In this document: positions 26,502 through 37,916 of the stretch, piece by piece | Position numbering within the stretch: the first letter of the stretch is position 1 | Layout of the letters: every line of letters begins with the position of its first letter | DNA from: Uliginosibacterium sp. | GTDB taxonomy: Bacteria; Pseudomonadota; Gammaproteobacteria; Burkholderiales; Rhodocyclaceae | Assembly: GCA_016718265.1 (NCBI GenBank) | Contig: JADKDZ010000009.1 | Coordinates: 83,609 to 147,608 of the forward strand | DNA length: 64,000 bases | Direction of reading: 5' to 3' | The notes under the pieces: model-generated | What the model saw: only the letters and a program-made list of their open reading frames with translations | Databases searched by the model: none | Told to the model about the DNA's origin: nothing | Program-made: the position numbers and the translations under genes

Positions 26502-27182
26502 TCATCCACCTTGACGGGCCTGATCTTCCCATTGCTTGCGTATCCCTTGTAAGCCGGCCCAGGTGAAGTCGCTAATGTAGTGGGCTGTATTTTCAACCAG
26601 ATTCGGGTCTTCGGCGATGGCAGGATCGACCGCCGCGATCAATGCCTCAGCTTGGGAGTACATCACGCATTGCGCGAGCAGCGAGAAAACTGCCCGATTG
26701 ACCCAGGTCTGCGGCACAGATGGGCCCAGAATTTCTCTGAGCAAGTCGTGCAGGTAGGACGCCATTGGTAGCGTGAATTTTTTCAACACCACCTCGAGCG
26801 CCGGGGTCGGGCTGGACAGTTCGCGCAGCACAAGCTGCGCCATGCGCGTCACTGCGTTCTTGCTGAGATGGATGTCCAGTATCTGGAGGATGATTCTCTC
26901 AAGGCGTGCCCGCGGGGGCGACGTGTCTGCACGTGCTTCGCTCAGATACATGCGTTGCAGCGATTCGTCCGCGTGATGCTGAAGCACGGCAAGGTACAAG
27001 CCCTCCTTGCTGCCAAAATGGTAGTTGATTGCCGAGAGCCGCATCCCTGCTCGCTGGGCGATGTCCTGCACACGGGCTGCACGAAAGCCTTCTGCCAGAA
27101 AGACCTCAATGGCTGCGTCAAGCAGGCGTCCCCGGGTGTCATCCCCTGCTGTGTTCCTCTGCGCGTCGACGTGTCTGAACAT
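26502..27182 (-). CDS. TetR/AcrR-family regulator, paralogue of the neighbour
   Basis: 226 aa. The same architecture as the gene at 25741-26418: helix-turn-helix with AAIEVFLAEGFRAARVQDIA and LSAINYHFGSKEGLYLAVLQ, CecR-like C-terminal domain with LRELSSPTPALEVVL and the end DFTWAGLQGIRKQWE. The two lie head to tail, 83 bases apart, and probably arose by tandem duplication. The ligand-binding halves differ much more than the DNA-binding halves, suggesting similar operators but different ligands. No target gene is adjacent. Confidence 0.9.
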   Translation of the reverse strand: MFRHVDAQRNTAGDDTRGRLLDAAIEVFLAEGFRAARVQDIAQRAGMRLSAINYHFGSKEGLYLAVLQHHADESLQRMYLSEARADTSPPRARLERIILQILDIHLSKNAVTRMAQLVLRELSSPTPALEVVLKKFTLPMASYLHDLLREILGPSVPQTWVNRAVFSLLAQCVMYSQAEALIAAVDPAIAEDPNLVENTAHYISDFTWAGLQGIRKQWEDQARQGG

Positions 27183-27318
27183 TTTTTGCGTTCAAAATGG
27201 ACATAAGTCGATGGTACGAGCGGTATATATTTAGTTCAAGCCATTTCTCCAAACTCCGGGAAAATGACAGAATACTTGTGCCGGAAGTATGGGTATCTTG
27301 TCTCGCGCAGCGTTGTCT

Positions 27319-27915
27319 TCAGAGTTTGCTGCTTGCGGTGCGCCCTTGTGGCGCTTTGCCGTTGCCGCGGTCGCGACGACTCTGGTAAGACTCGCCGGGA
27401 ATGAAGCGGGCATTGCTGGCGCTGTCCTGCCGGCTCGACTGGATGGCCTCCAGGGTTTCGCTCTGCTCGATAGCGCTCAAGGCACGTTCGATCTGAACCA
27501 CGATCTCTTTCGCGGTTGCCGCATCTACGCGGAACAAGCTTTGTCGCGCGGTGACATGAGTACGGGTCAGATTGGGCGAGAGAACTTCCAGCTCCAGGCG
27601 GATGTCGAGGTCCTTGACACGTGCCTTGGTGATTTGTCCGCCGGCGACGGTGGCAACTTCATCGATCTGCAAGGACATTCGCTTCGTAGCCATGCGCGCT
27701 GCGGCATCGACCTTGTCGAAAGGGGCACTGAAAGTCCGGGAGGCCTCCCCATTCATCTGGTGCGAAAACCCTGCGCCTGCACCGGCCCCCGCCAGGCTGA
27801 TTGCCAACGGGGCGCAAGCGCTCAGCGTGAGCCAGGCCGCACAGCAGGCCAGAACGCGGATGAGCCCTGCTGGGTGGCCGCTGTTCGGAACGGGATATTC
27901 GGGCTTGTCTGCCAT
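27319..27915 (-). CDS. DUF3568-family lipoprotein
   Basis: 198 aa. After about 15 polar residues a hydrophobic stretch ends in a lipobox (LTLSAC-AP), so it is a lipoprotein. The small Gly/Ala-rich segment (LAGAGAGAGFSHQMNG) followed by a beta-rich domain with RTFSAPFDKVDAAARMATKR matches DUF3568 proteins, envelope proteins of unknown function. The start ATG at 27915 has AGGAA upstream; the frame is open to 28041. The C-terminal 40 residues are basic and probably disordered. Confidence 0.78.
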   Translation of the reverse strand: MADKPEYPVPNSGHPAGLIRVLACCAAWLTLSACAPLAISLAGAGAGAGFSHQMNGEASRTFSAPFDKVDAAARMATKRMSLQIDEVATVAGGQITKARVKDLDIRLELEVLSPNLTRTHVTARQSLFRVDAATAKEIVVQIERALSAIEQSETLEAIQSSRQDSASNARFIPGESYQSRRDRGNGKAPQGRTASSKL

Positions 27916-28210
27916 CACGGTTTCCTGCTGAGCTGGGGCAACTATGGGCGTTCTCTCCAGTTGAGCACCTTGTATGCCACATCCCTTGCCGGCCGTCTGG
28001 TAGCGCCATTCAAACGCCTTGCATTGCGCGCAGGCGCTCATACCTAGGTATTACGTCTTCGGGGAGCAAGACAGCCTTGGCCGCCCGCATCGAAAGGGCG
28101 GCCTGCGGGCTGACGCGATTGGTCAGTTTCAACCCGATTCGGGCAGTTATTGGCTCGGCGCTGCGGTGCATGTTCCGCACACGCGCATGCAACTTTTCAC
28201 GTCTATACGA
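27916..28210. other. intergenic region with palindrome and hairpin
   Basis: Contains a 12-bp perfect palindrome (28040-28051, centre CCTAGG), a possible operator for the DUF3568 gene, and an 8-bp stem hairpin (28079-28086 with 28096-28103) behind the serine-linker gene. No T-run follows the hairpin. No coding sequence is supported. Confidence 0.45.
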
Positions 28211-30554
28211 TCAATGCCCAAGCCACTTCAATCCCGGAATCTCGTAGACGATCGTTCCGCGAGCGGGCACCGAGACGGCGATACTGCCCTTGTTGCCTAC
28301 CGTCGTCAGGGTTGCGTTTCCTGTGCCCAGCAGGCCCCAGCAGGTAAATTTCCCGTTACTCACGTTGGTGAACATCAGGCTCCCGCTGCCAGCGGTTTCC
28401 AGCGTATTGCTGACCATGATGATCACTGATCCACGCTGGTCGACGAAAGCCAGGCAATTCAGACACTGGTTGGTGCCCTGGCTGACGCGAACGGGCCCCA
28501 GCGCCCAAAGCTGCTCTGCGGCAGCCGCGAAGTTCTTCTCCGGATCGATGATGGGCGCAATGGCAGCCAGCCTGCTTCGTTCGGCAGCAGGCAGCTTGTC
28601 CGAGTCGTACACGATCCACGCAGACGGGTAATCGACGGGCTTCAGCGCATTGATGCCGACATCACTGACCCAGTAGCCGGTGCAGAAGCCGCGCAGATTG
28701 CCTTGTTGGGTGAACTGCTTGGGCGGCAGCATTTCTCGCTCGGACTTCTCCAGGCAAAACCAGTGATTGTTCCCGTACTTGCCGTTGACGTTCTCGAACG
28801 TGCGTTCGATGGCCACAGAATAGTAGACCGCGGGACCGAACGGGTGCCGCGGGATGTGCTGCAGGATCAGGTCGTTCTCTGTCTGCGGGGTGGTGCCCGC
28901 GTCCCAGTATGATCGCATCATGGAGCCGACGGCACGACGAACGACGCCTTTGCGATCCGCGATATGCGTCCAGCCGACACTGAGCCACTGCTGGGTGATC
29001 AGTTTCAGGCCCCAGGCGGGGTCATGGCCGGCATTCTTGACCGAGCGGTCGAAGCTGCCCTGACCACCTACGGTGTCCATGTGTGCACCGAACAGGATGT
29101 CCGGCTCACGCGCAGCGGTCGCACCGACGGCAATGCTGCACCTCCAGTATTCCTTGGGCGGACGAAGTTCGTCGGCCTGCAGTTCGATGTTGAAGTAGTA
29201 GTATTTTCCGGCAACCCCTGCACTGCTCTCGATCAGAATCCGTGGATCGAGGCCTGCGCCGCGCTTATGCGGTGCGAACGTCTGGCCGCCCACCAAGGGA
29301 ACCTTGCCATTGGCGATCAGGTTCTTGGCCATGCTGCCGTAAAACTCAGCGAATTTTGTGCATTTGTAGTCAAACCATTTGGACTTGTGGTTGGTCTGGA
29401 TGACGTCCGCGCGGGCGCCCACCGTGCCCGGTGGAATCGTGATCTTGGCCCAGGCGGCGAAGTCGTCGACCACCCTCGGGTTGTAATCGATGGCATCCCC
29501 CCACTCCAGATCGACGACGTAATCCGCGCAGTACATGCCGCGGCAGCCAACCTGCAATGCCAGCTGTGCGAGCCGCACGCCCAGCCATTGGCCGTAGCTG
29601 ATCCGGCTGGCGGGCTTGTTGTTCACCCAGCCCGCTGGCGCAATCCAGCCCGCGGGGGGCAACCATTCCGTAGGCCAGTCGGCCGCCTCCATCGGCATCA
29701 TCGGCGTGACGTAGCCGGCTTCTGGTGGCTTGTACCGGGCGTCGGTTTCGTCCCACCACTGTGTGGCGTAGTACTGGGGGTGATTCTTCATCCACTGGCC
29801 CCATTCCTTCCACCCGCCTTCATTACTGTTGTCCGGGCTGCCCGTGCCGATTGCGGCAGGGTACTCGTAACCCCAGGCCACGCAACCCAGCATCGGCACG
29901 CGTTTCGACCGACTCCACCCCCGCCGCCACGGCACGCATCTCGTTCAGGCTGTGCGAGTTCATCTTGGGTACGTTGTTCCAGAACAACTGCGGCGGCCAC
30001 GCGAAACCGGCCGCGCCCCAAGGTTGCCCGAGCACACCACCGTACTCATAGGCGAGCACCGGACGGTCTGCGCTGGGGCCGGCTGCAGGCCCTGGAACAG
30101 GCGTGGGCAGCCGGCTCGCTCCGCCCGAACTGCTAGAGCTGCTTGAGCTGCTCGACCCCCCGGAACTACTCGAACTGGAGCTGCTGGAACTTGGTTTTCC
30201 GCCGGAGCTGCTTGAACTGCTGGAACTGCTCTTTCCGCCAGAGCTGCTGCTGGAGCTACTGGAGCTGCTCTTTCCACCGGAGCTGCTGCTGGAACTGCTC
30301 GAACTGCTTGAGCCTTTGCCGCCCGAGCTGCTGCTTGAACTGCTGGAACTTCGTCCGCCCGAGCTGCTAGAACTCCCAATGCCACTGACCCCACCAGAAC
30401 TGCTGGAGCTGCTCGAACTGCTTGAACTCCCGGACTCGACCAGGTTCTCCGCCTCACCGGTGGCCGAGTTGTCCGCGCCGCCGCAGGCACTCACCAGTGC
30501 CACATTGCCGAGGGCCAGCATCATCTCGCGGCGCGTTAATAGTTTGTAGAGCAT
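28211..30554 (-). pseudogene. secreted lipoprotein with poly-serine linker and glycoside-hydrolase-like domain, frameshifted
   Basis: Reads as one gene of about 780 codons broken by a single frameshift. The N-terminal part (30554 down to about 29900) has a Tat-like, lipobox-bearing signal (TRREMMLALG, then LVSACGG), a roughly 110-residue Ser/Gly linker and the start of a catalytic region (RPVLAYEYGGVLGQPWG). The rest lies in the next frame, from about VPMLGCVAWGYEYP to the stop at 28211: a TIM-barrel-like section, a middle domain and a C-terminal beta domain. The layout recalls GH42-type or related enzymes, but I recognise no family, so hydrolase activity is inference. One extra base near the G5 run at 29918-29922 would explain the break. 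GGAGA precedes the start. Confidence 0.65.
30113..30434 (-). repeat. degenerate tandem repeat encoding the Ser/Gly linker
   Basis: Runs of 5-11 serine codons (mostly AGC/AGT with TCC/TCG) alternate with Gly-Gly plus a basic residue (GGK, GGR, GGKP), about eight units. On the plus strand it appears as repeated gagctgctggaactg-like units. Poly-serine linkers of this kind are known from secreted polysaccharide-degrading enzymes of gamma- and betaproteobacteria. Confidence 0.85.
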
Positions 30555-30939
30555 GGTTTTCTCCAGGGGAGACGGGTGGACAAGGGCGGCAAGTGGCTCC
30601 CGACACGGAGAGCGAGGGGCTGGTTCAAAAGCGTAATTTTTTATGGAAAAAATTCTACATCTAAGGTGTATGCCTGGGCAAACACCGCTCGTCGTGTAAC
30701 GCAGCCGATAGCCCTGACGCTCCGGTTCGGCTCCGTCAGTGGGGGGGCGTGGTGGTGCCGAGTGACCGCGTGATCGGCGCTAGAAGCTAAGCCGAAAGAT
30801 AGCCGTGGCGCGGAGTGTCGCAGCCCGCCTGCCGCTGGCGCGCGGTCCGACCTCGCGTGTCGGCGCGGCAGTCGTAGCCGGCATGCAGATCGCGCTGGCT
30901 ACGCTGCTTGGAGGAGGGAGCTTGGGCGAGGTCGCCCAG
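30555..30939. other. intergenic region between serine-linker gene and gcvP
   Basis: 385 bases. The part next to the serine-linker gene (30630-30665) is AT-rich and is the likely promoter area. A short inverted repeat CTGACG/CGTCAG with a 14-base loop lies near 30715-30740 and might end gcvP transcription from the minus strand. No gene is supported. Confidence 0.45.
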
Positions 30940-33825
<2,886 letters not shown>

Positions 33826-33921
33826 GCTGTTCTCTCTGAGGCGCGCCGGCTTTTGCTGGGCATTGCGCGGCTTGGGGTGTTCGATAGGGGGCAACCGGTG
33901 GCGTCTCGCGGTTCTGCCGGC

Positions 33922-34107
33922 TCAGTCTTTACGTCGTTGTGCCGACACGCGCTTGACGCGCAGAACAACGAAAACCAGCCAGATTCCGATCAGCAGACCT
34001 GTCAGCCATTTACCGCGTGTGAGTACGAGCACGACCAGGCTCATGCCGCCGGCAATCAGGGCGTACTTCAGCAGCTCTTTGACGGGCTCGTTGTCGCGTT
34101 CGGGCAT
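33922..34107 (-). CDS. 61-aa membrane protein inside the gcv operon
   Basis: Starts at ATG 34107 (MPERDNEPVKELLKYALIAG). Two hydrophobic segments (about residues 15-28 and 33-47) separated by TRGKW, with a basic tail (RVKRVSAQRRKD), suggest two short transmembrane helices. No known family. It lies between gcvH and gcvP on the same strand, so it should be co-transcribed and under the glycine riboswitch. The frame extends upstream to 34161, but that part is the palindrome region. Confidence 0.6.
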   Translation of the reverse strand: MPERDNEPVKELLKYALIAGGMSLVVLVLTRGKWLTGLLIGIWLVFVVLRVKRVSAQRRKD

Positions 34108-34121
34108 GGTGTTCAAGCGGC

Positions 34122-34143
34122 CATCCCGGCGTTTGCCGGGATG
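34122..34143. repeat. REP-like palindrome
   Basis: 9-bp arms CATCCCGGC / GCCGGGATG around GTTT, between gcvH and the 61-aa gene. This core recurs as extragenic palindromes in many Proteobacteria. It may act as an RNA hairpin within the operon. Confidence 0.6.
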
Positions 34144-34160
34144 ACGTCCGCTGTGGGGCA

Positions 34161-34541
34161 TCAGGCGTCTATCGCCTTGGCGTAGCCGGTGGCATCGAGC
34201 AGCGCATCGATGTCATCCAGATTCGTTGGCTTGATCTTGAACAGCCAGGCGTTGTAAGGGTCGGCGTTCAGCGTATCCGGCGCGTCAACAATCGCAGTAT
34301 TGACGGCGATGATTTCACCCGCCACCGGGGCGTAAATGTCGGACGCGGCCTTGACCGACTCGATCACCGCGACTTCTTCGCCCACCTTGACGATACGTTC
34401 GACGGCTGGCAGTTCGATGAAGACGATGTCGCCCAGTGCGTTCTGGGCGTGATCGGTGATGCCGATGGTGAGGGTGTTGTCAGGTTCCTTGCGGGCCCAT
34501 TCGTGGGATTCGGCGTAGCGCAGGTTGCTTGGGATGCTCAT
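34161..34541 (-). CDS. gcvH: glycine cleavage system H protein
   Basis: 126 aa. The lipoylated carrier that shuttles the aminomethyl group between P, T and L proteins. The lipoyl Lys is K64 in ESVKAASDIY. N-terminus YAESHEWA and the C-terminal helical end are typical. GGAGAATCCC precedes the ATG. It is 24 bases downstream of gcvT. Confidence 0.97.
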   Translation of the reverse strand: MSIPSNLRYAESHEWARKEPDNTLTIGITDHAQNALGDIVFIELPAVERIVKVGEEVAVIESVKAASDIYAPVAGEIIAVNTAIVDAPDTLNADPYNAWLFKIKPTNLDDIDALLDATGYAKAIDA

Positions 34542-34565
34542 GGGATTCTCCGGTGAGGTGGGGTG

Positions 34566-35669
34566 TCAGGGGTGGCTGATGAGAGGGGTAACTAGAATCT
34601 TGCCGCGGCGCACGAACGCGGTTTGCGTGACGCGGGCCTTAAGACGCTTGCCGCGGATCTCGACCTCCACGGTATCGCCAGTGGCGACACCGATCGGCAC
34701 GCGGGCGAAGGCGATCGAGGCGTTCAGGCTGGGGGCGAAGCTGCCGCTGGTGGTTTCGCCCTCGCCATGCTCGGTAAATACTGGCATGTGGGCACGCAAA
34801 ACACCACGGTCTTCGAGCAGCAGGCCGACAAGCGCTCGCATCGCGGGTTTGGCTTCGAGGGCTGCACGGCCGATGAAGTCGCGTTCGCCAGCGAAGTCGA
34901 CGGTCCAGGCGAGGCCGGATTCGAGCGGGCTGACGCCATCATCCATGTCCTGGCCATACAGGTTCATGCCGGCTTCGAGACGCAAGGTATCGCGTGCGCC
35001 GAGGCCGATCGGTGCGACGCCTTGGGCCGCGAGCGCCTGCCAGATTTCCACGGCGCGCCCGGCAGGCACGATCAGCTCGTAACCGGCTTCGCCGGTGTAG
35101 CCGGTGGCGCATATCATCAGGTCGCCAAACCGCGCGGCCTGAAAATACTGGAGCGGCGCAGCGGCGGCTTCGCTGCCGGGCAGTGCCGCCCAGACCTTGG
35201 CCTGGGCGTTTGGCCCCTGGACGGCGATGATCGCCAGATCGCGCCGGGCGGTGAGGGTGACGTTGCCGCCGTGGAGCCGGGAGGCCTGGCGACGCAGCCA
35301 GGCTAGGTCAGAGTCAGCGGTGCCCGCATTGACGACGAGGCGGTAATCATCGTGGGCGAAGGCGTACACGATCAGATCGTCAATGACGCCGCCGTCATGA
35401 TTCAGCAGGCAGGAGTACAGCGCCTTGCCCGGCTCGGTGAGCTTGGCGACATCGTTGGCGAGCACGTGCTGCAGATAGGCTTGGGCGCCGGCACCGCTGA
35501 CATCGATGGCCAGCATGTGCGACACGTCGAACATGCCGGCATCGCGGCGAACCTGCTTGTGTTCGTCGAGCTGCGAGCCATAGTGGATCGGCATGTCCCA
35601 GCCGGCGAAATCCACCATCTTTGCGCCGGCGGCGAGATGTGCAGCGTAGAGCGGGGTTTGTTTGGCCAT
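34566..35669 (-). CDS. gcvT: aminomethyltransferase (glycine cleavage T protein)
   Basis: 367 aa. It transfers the methylene group from GcvH to tetrahydrofolate and releases ammonia. Motifs: FAGWDMPIHYGSQLDEH, FDVSHMLAIDV, the folate-site region RRDLAIIAVQGP, and GYTGEAGYELIVP. The start ATG at 35669 (MAKQTPLYAAH) follows the riboswitch terminator; the frame is open far upstream through the riboswitch, which is not coding. First gene of the operon. Confidence 0.96.
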   Translation of the reverse strand: MAKQTPLYAAHLAAGAKMVDFAGWDMPIHYGSQLDEHKQVRRDAGMFDVSHMLAIDVSGAGAQAYLQHVLANDVAKLTEPGKALYSCLLNHDGGVIDDLIVYAFAHDDYRLVVNAGTADSDLAWLRRQASRLHGGNVTLTARRDLAIIAVQGPNAQAKVWAALPGSEAAAAPLQYFQAARFGDLMICATGYTGEAGYELIVPAGRAVEIWQALAAQGVAPIGLGARDTLRLEAGMNLYGQDMDDGVSPLESGLAWTVDFAGERDFIGRAALEAKPAMRALVGLLLEDRGVLRAHMPVFTEHGEGETTSGSFAPSLNASIAFARVPIGVATGDTVEVEIRGKRLKARVTQTAFVRRGKILVTPLISHP

Positions 35670-35689
35670 GCTTCTCTCAGGGGCAAATG

Positions 35690-35724
35690 AAAAAGGGCCG
35701 CCCGCACGCAGTGCGTCGGCCCCC
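35690..35724 (-). terminator. riboswitch-linked intrinsic terminator before gcvT
   Basis: On the minus strand GGGCC ... GGCCC with an inner CGCAC/GTGCG pairing, followed by TTTTT, 21 bases before the gcvT start. It directly follows the second glycine aptamer, as expected for an ON switch in which glycine binding prevents termination. Confidence 0.75.
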
Positions 35725-35902
35725 ATCTGTCCTTGATACCTGAGAGATTTGGAAACGCGGTTTCCAGTGCCCCTTCGGTGGGTGTTACGCGAACACCGCT
35801 CTCCAGATTTGTGTATTCCGTTCGGTCCTTTTGCCTGAGCGTTCCCGGGGGGTTGCGCCTTCGGCGGCCCGCGTCGCGTCGCGACGGCGTGCACTCTCCC
35901 GA
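35722..35902 (-). promoter_or_regulatory. tandem glycine riboswitch
   Basis: Two aptamer copies read on the minus strand. The first (about 35902-35817) begins GGGAGAG and contains CCGAAGG and GCTCAGGCAAAAGGACCGAACGG-like closing sequence. The second (about 35807-35722) begins CTGGAGAG and contains CACCGAAGGGG and CTCTCAGGTATCAAGGACAG. This is the classic cooperative two-aptamer arrangement linked by a short spacer. It controls gcvT-gcvH-ORF-gcvP. Confidence 0.93.
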
Positions 35903-35913
35903 ACAGGGTTGAG

Positions 35914-35942
35914 ACTCTAGCCCGGGACCGGGCGGAACTCAA
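35914..35942 (-). promoter_or_regulatory. promoter of the gcv operon
   Basis: On the minus strand TTGAGT (35937-35942), a 17-base spacer and TAGAGT (35914-35919), each 4 of 6 to consensus. Transcription would start near 35907, just before the first glycine aptamer. Confidence 0.55.
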
Positions 35943-35955
35943 GCGGGAAATGGCG

Positions 35956-36813
35956 CTAGCCCAAGGGCGAATGGGTGAGCAGGATCAGGCTGGCATTGGT
36001 GAGGACGTGCGCGGCGATGGCGCGGCCCAGGCGCATCTCACGTCCGGCCATGGCGCCATAGAACAGTCCGGCGAGGACGGCCATGGCGGCAAACGGCCAA
36101 CCCCAGCCGAGATGCACCAGGCCGAAGAGCAGCGCCGTGACTGCGACTGCCGCGGAGGTGGCGTAGGACGCGCGGCGGCCGTGGCGGTGGGCGAACCATG
36201 CCTGCAGACGCGCTTGCAGCAAGCCGCGGAAGAAGGCCTCTTCGGCGATGACCGTCAGGAACAGGTTTCCGGCCAGCCACAGCGGGAAGCCAGGCAGCCA
36301 GCGCGGCGCCAGGCTGGCCAGGCCAAGACTCAGGCTGCAGGCGACGATGGCGAGCGCCCCTGCCGGCAGCGCCCAGAGGCCATCGAAGGGCCGACCTGGC
36401 GCAGTGGTTCGGGCGGGCAGGGCCATCAGCAGCAGCAAGCCGGCCAGCCCCTTGTCGTAATGCCAGCGCAGGCTCTGGTGATGGCGGCCGAAGTCCTCCA
36501 GCCAAGGCAGCGGGCTGAACCCGGGGAGCGCGTGGAAGCCGGCAGCGATGCACCAGACGGCAAGCCCCGTCAGTGCGCCGCCGCGCAGGCTCGACGTGGT
36601 GGCAGTCCGCGCGAGCAGGGTGAGCAAGCCGCCGAGCAGCAGGGCTGGCAAGGCCTCGCGCCCCACCAGTCCGGCCATGCCAGCCAGCGCCAGCGAGAGG
36701 CACAGGCTGCCCGAGGCGAGACGCATCCTCTGTGCCGGGGCGGCAATCAGGGCCACGCCGAGTGCGGCAAAGAGGAGCAGGAAGGCCAGGGGGGCGATGA
36801 TCGGCTGTGGCAT
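35956..36813 (-). CDS. CPBP-family intramembrane metalloprotease
   Basis: 285 aa, about eight hydrophobic segments. The CPBP (CAAX protease/bacteriocin-processing) motifs are all present in the C-terminal third: EEAFFRGLLQ, FGLVHLGWG and HVLTNASL, giving the metal-binding Glu and His residues. Bacterial members have varied or unknown substrates. Its stop codon is 14 bases from the gcv promoter on the same strand. Confidence 0.88.
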   Translation of the reverse strand: MPQPIIAPLAFLLLFAALGVALIAAPAQRMRLASGSLCLSLALAGMAGLVGREALPALLLGGLLTLLARTATTSSLRGGALTGLAVWCIAAGFHALPGFSPLPWLEDFGRHHQSLRWHYDKGLAGLLLLMALPARTTAPGRPFDGLWALPAGALAIVACSLSLGLASLAPRWLPGFPLWLAGNLFLTVIAEEAFFRGLLQARLQAWFAHRHGRRASYATSAAVAVTALLFGLVHLGWGWPFAAMAVLAGLFYGAMAGREMRLGRAIAAHVLTNASLILLTHSPLG

Positions 36814-37031
36814 GTCCGGGTGAGTAGTGTGTAAGGGTGGCTGGAAAGCCGCGCCGGATGGACGTTTCCAGCCAGCCTGCCGGTGCGGTCAGGGTACGTC
36901 AGCCTTTACAGTCATGCAGGCTGTAGAAGGCCGTCCGGTGCGCCTCTTCGCGGTGCTTGCAGGCGAAGTGTGCAGCCAGTATTTGTGCAGTGCAAGGGTG
37001 GGTGGCACGGGCCAGCTGCTAAACTGTGGCG

Positions 37032-37871
37032 ATGAAAACGATGAATGCCGACCTGCACTGCCACTCGACCGTATCGGACGGCTTGCTCAGCCCGAGCGCG
37101 GTGGTCGAGCGCGCGCACGCAAACGGCGTAGACCTCCTGGCGCTGACCGATCATGACGAGCTCGCGGGGCTGGCCGAAGCGCGGGCGCGGGCGGAGGCGC
37201 TGGGGATGGGCTTCGTGGATGGCGCCGAGTTGTCGGTATCCTGGTGCGACGAGACCGTACATATCGTCGGCCTGGGCTTCGACCCGACCCATCCGGCGCT
37301 GGTGGCGGGGCTCAAGCAGGTGCGGGATGGCCGTGATACCCGCGCGCAGCGGATGAGTGACGATCTGGCGCGCATCGGCATCCGCGGCGTGTTTGAAGGG
37401 GCGATGCGTTATGTGGGCAACCCGGCCTTGATCAGCCGCTCGCATTTTGCCCGTTACCTCGTGGAGATCGGCGTCGCGCGCGACGTGGCGAACGTGTTCG
37501 AGCATTACCTGGTGCGTGGCAAGCCGGGCTTCGTCGAGCACGAGTGGGCGAGTCTGGAAGATGCGCTGGGCTGGATTCATGCAGCAGGTGGTCTGGCGGT
37601 GATCGCCCATCCGGGACGGACGCGCTGCGCGAAAGCCGATCTGGTCCGGCTGTTCGAGCGCTTCAAGGATCTGGGCGGAGAAGCGATTGAAGTCGTGTCG
37701 GGCACGCAGTCGGGCGCTGACGCGCTCGAATTTGCCCGTGTGGCGCGCCGTTACGGCTTTCTGGCCTCGCGCGTCTCGGATTTTCATGGCCCGGGCGAGA
37801 GCGCCGTCGATATTGGCCGCAGCGAGATGCTGCCGCCGGATTTGACGCCCGTATGGACGCGTTTGGTGTAA
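37032..37871 (+). CDS. rnm: PHP-domain phosphoesterase (RNase AM / YciV-TrpH family)
   Basis: 279 aa. PHP fold with metal-binding motifs DLHCHSTVSDG, LTDHDE, AELS, AHPGR and SDFHGP. E. coli YciV (RNase AM) removes 5' nucleotides from rRNA precursors, and relatives hydrolyse 3',5'-nucleoside bisphosphates. ATG 37032 is chosen over an in-frame GTG 6 bases earlier. First of a co-directional run through rluB. Confidence 0.85.
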   Translation: MKTMNADLHCHSTVSDGLLSPSAVVERAHANGVDLLALTDHDELAGLAEARARAEALGMGFVDGAELSVSWCDETVHIVGLGFDPTHPALVAGLKQVRDGRDTRAQRMSDDLARIGIRGVFEGAMRYVGNPALISRSHFARYLVEIGVARDVANVFEHYLVRGKPGFVEHEWASLEDALGWIHAAGGLAVIAHPGRTRCAKADLVRLFERFKDLGGEAIEVVSGTQSGADALEFARVARRYGFLASRVSDFHGPGESAVDIGRSEMLPPDLTPVWTRLV

Positions 37872-37916
37872 GGTTCGCCCTTCGCTGGCGCAAGCCCCTG
37901 CTGTAGAACGACGACC

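Noticed and set aside
30103..30549. 148-aa plus-strand frame with PPELLELLELL repeats
   Set aside because: It is the reverse complement of the poly-serine linker; the Leu/Glu repeat is a by-product of the serine codons. The minus-strand reading has a signal peptide and ribosome site.
36840..36990. Minus-strand peptide-like stretch ending KHREEAHRTAFYSLHDCKG
   Set aside because: It looks protein-like, but the frame has no ATG, GTG or TTG before an upstream stop; possibly a gene remnant, not supportable.
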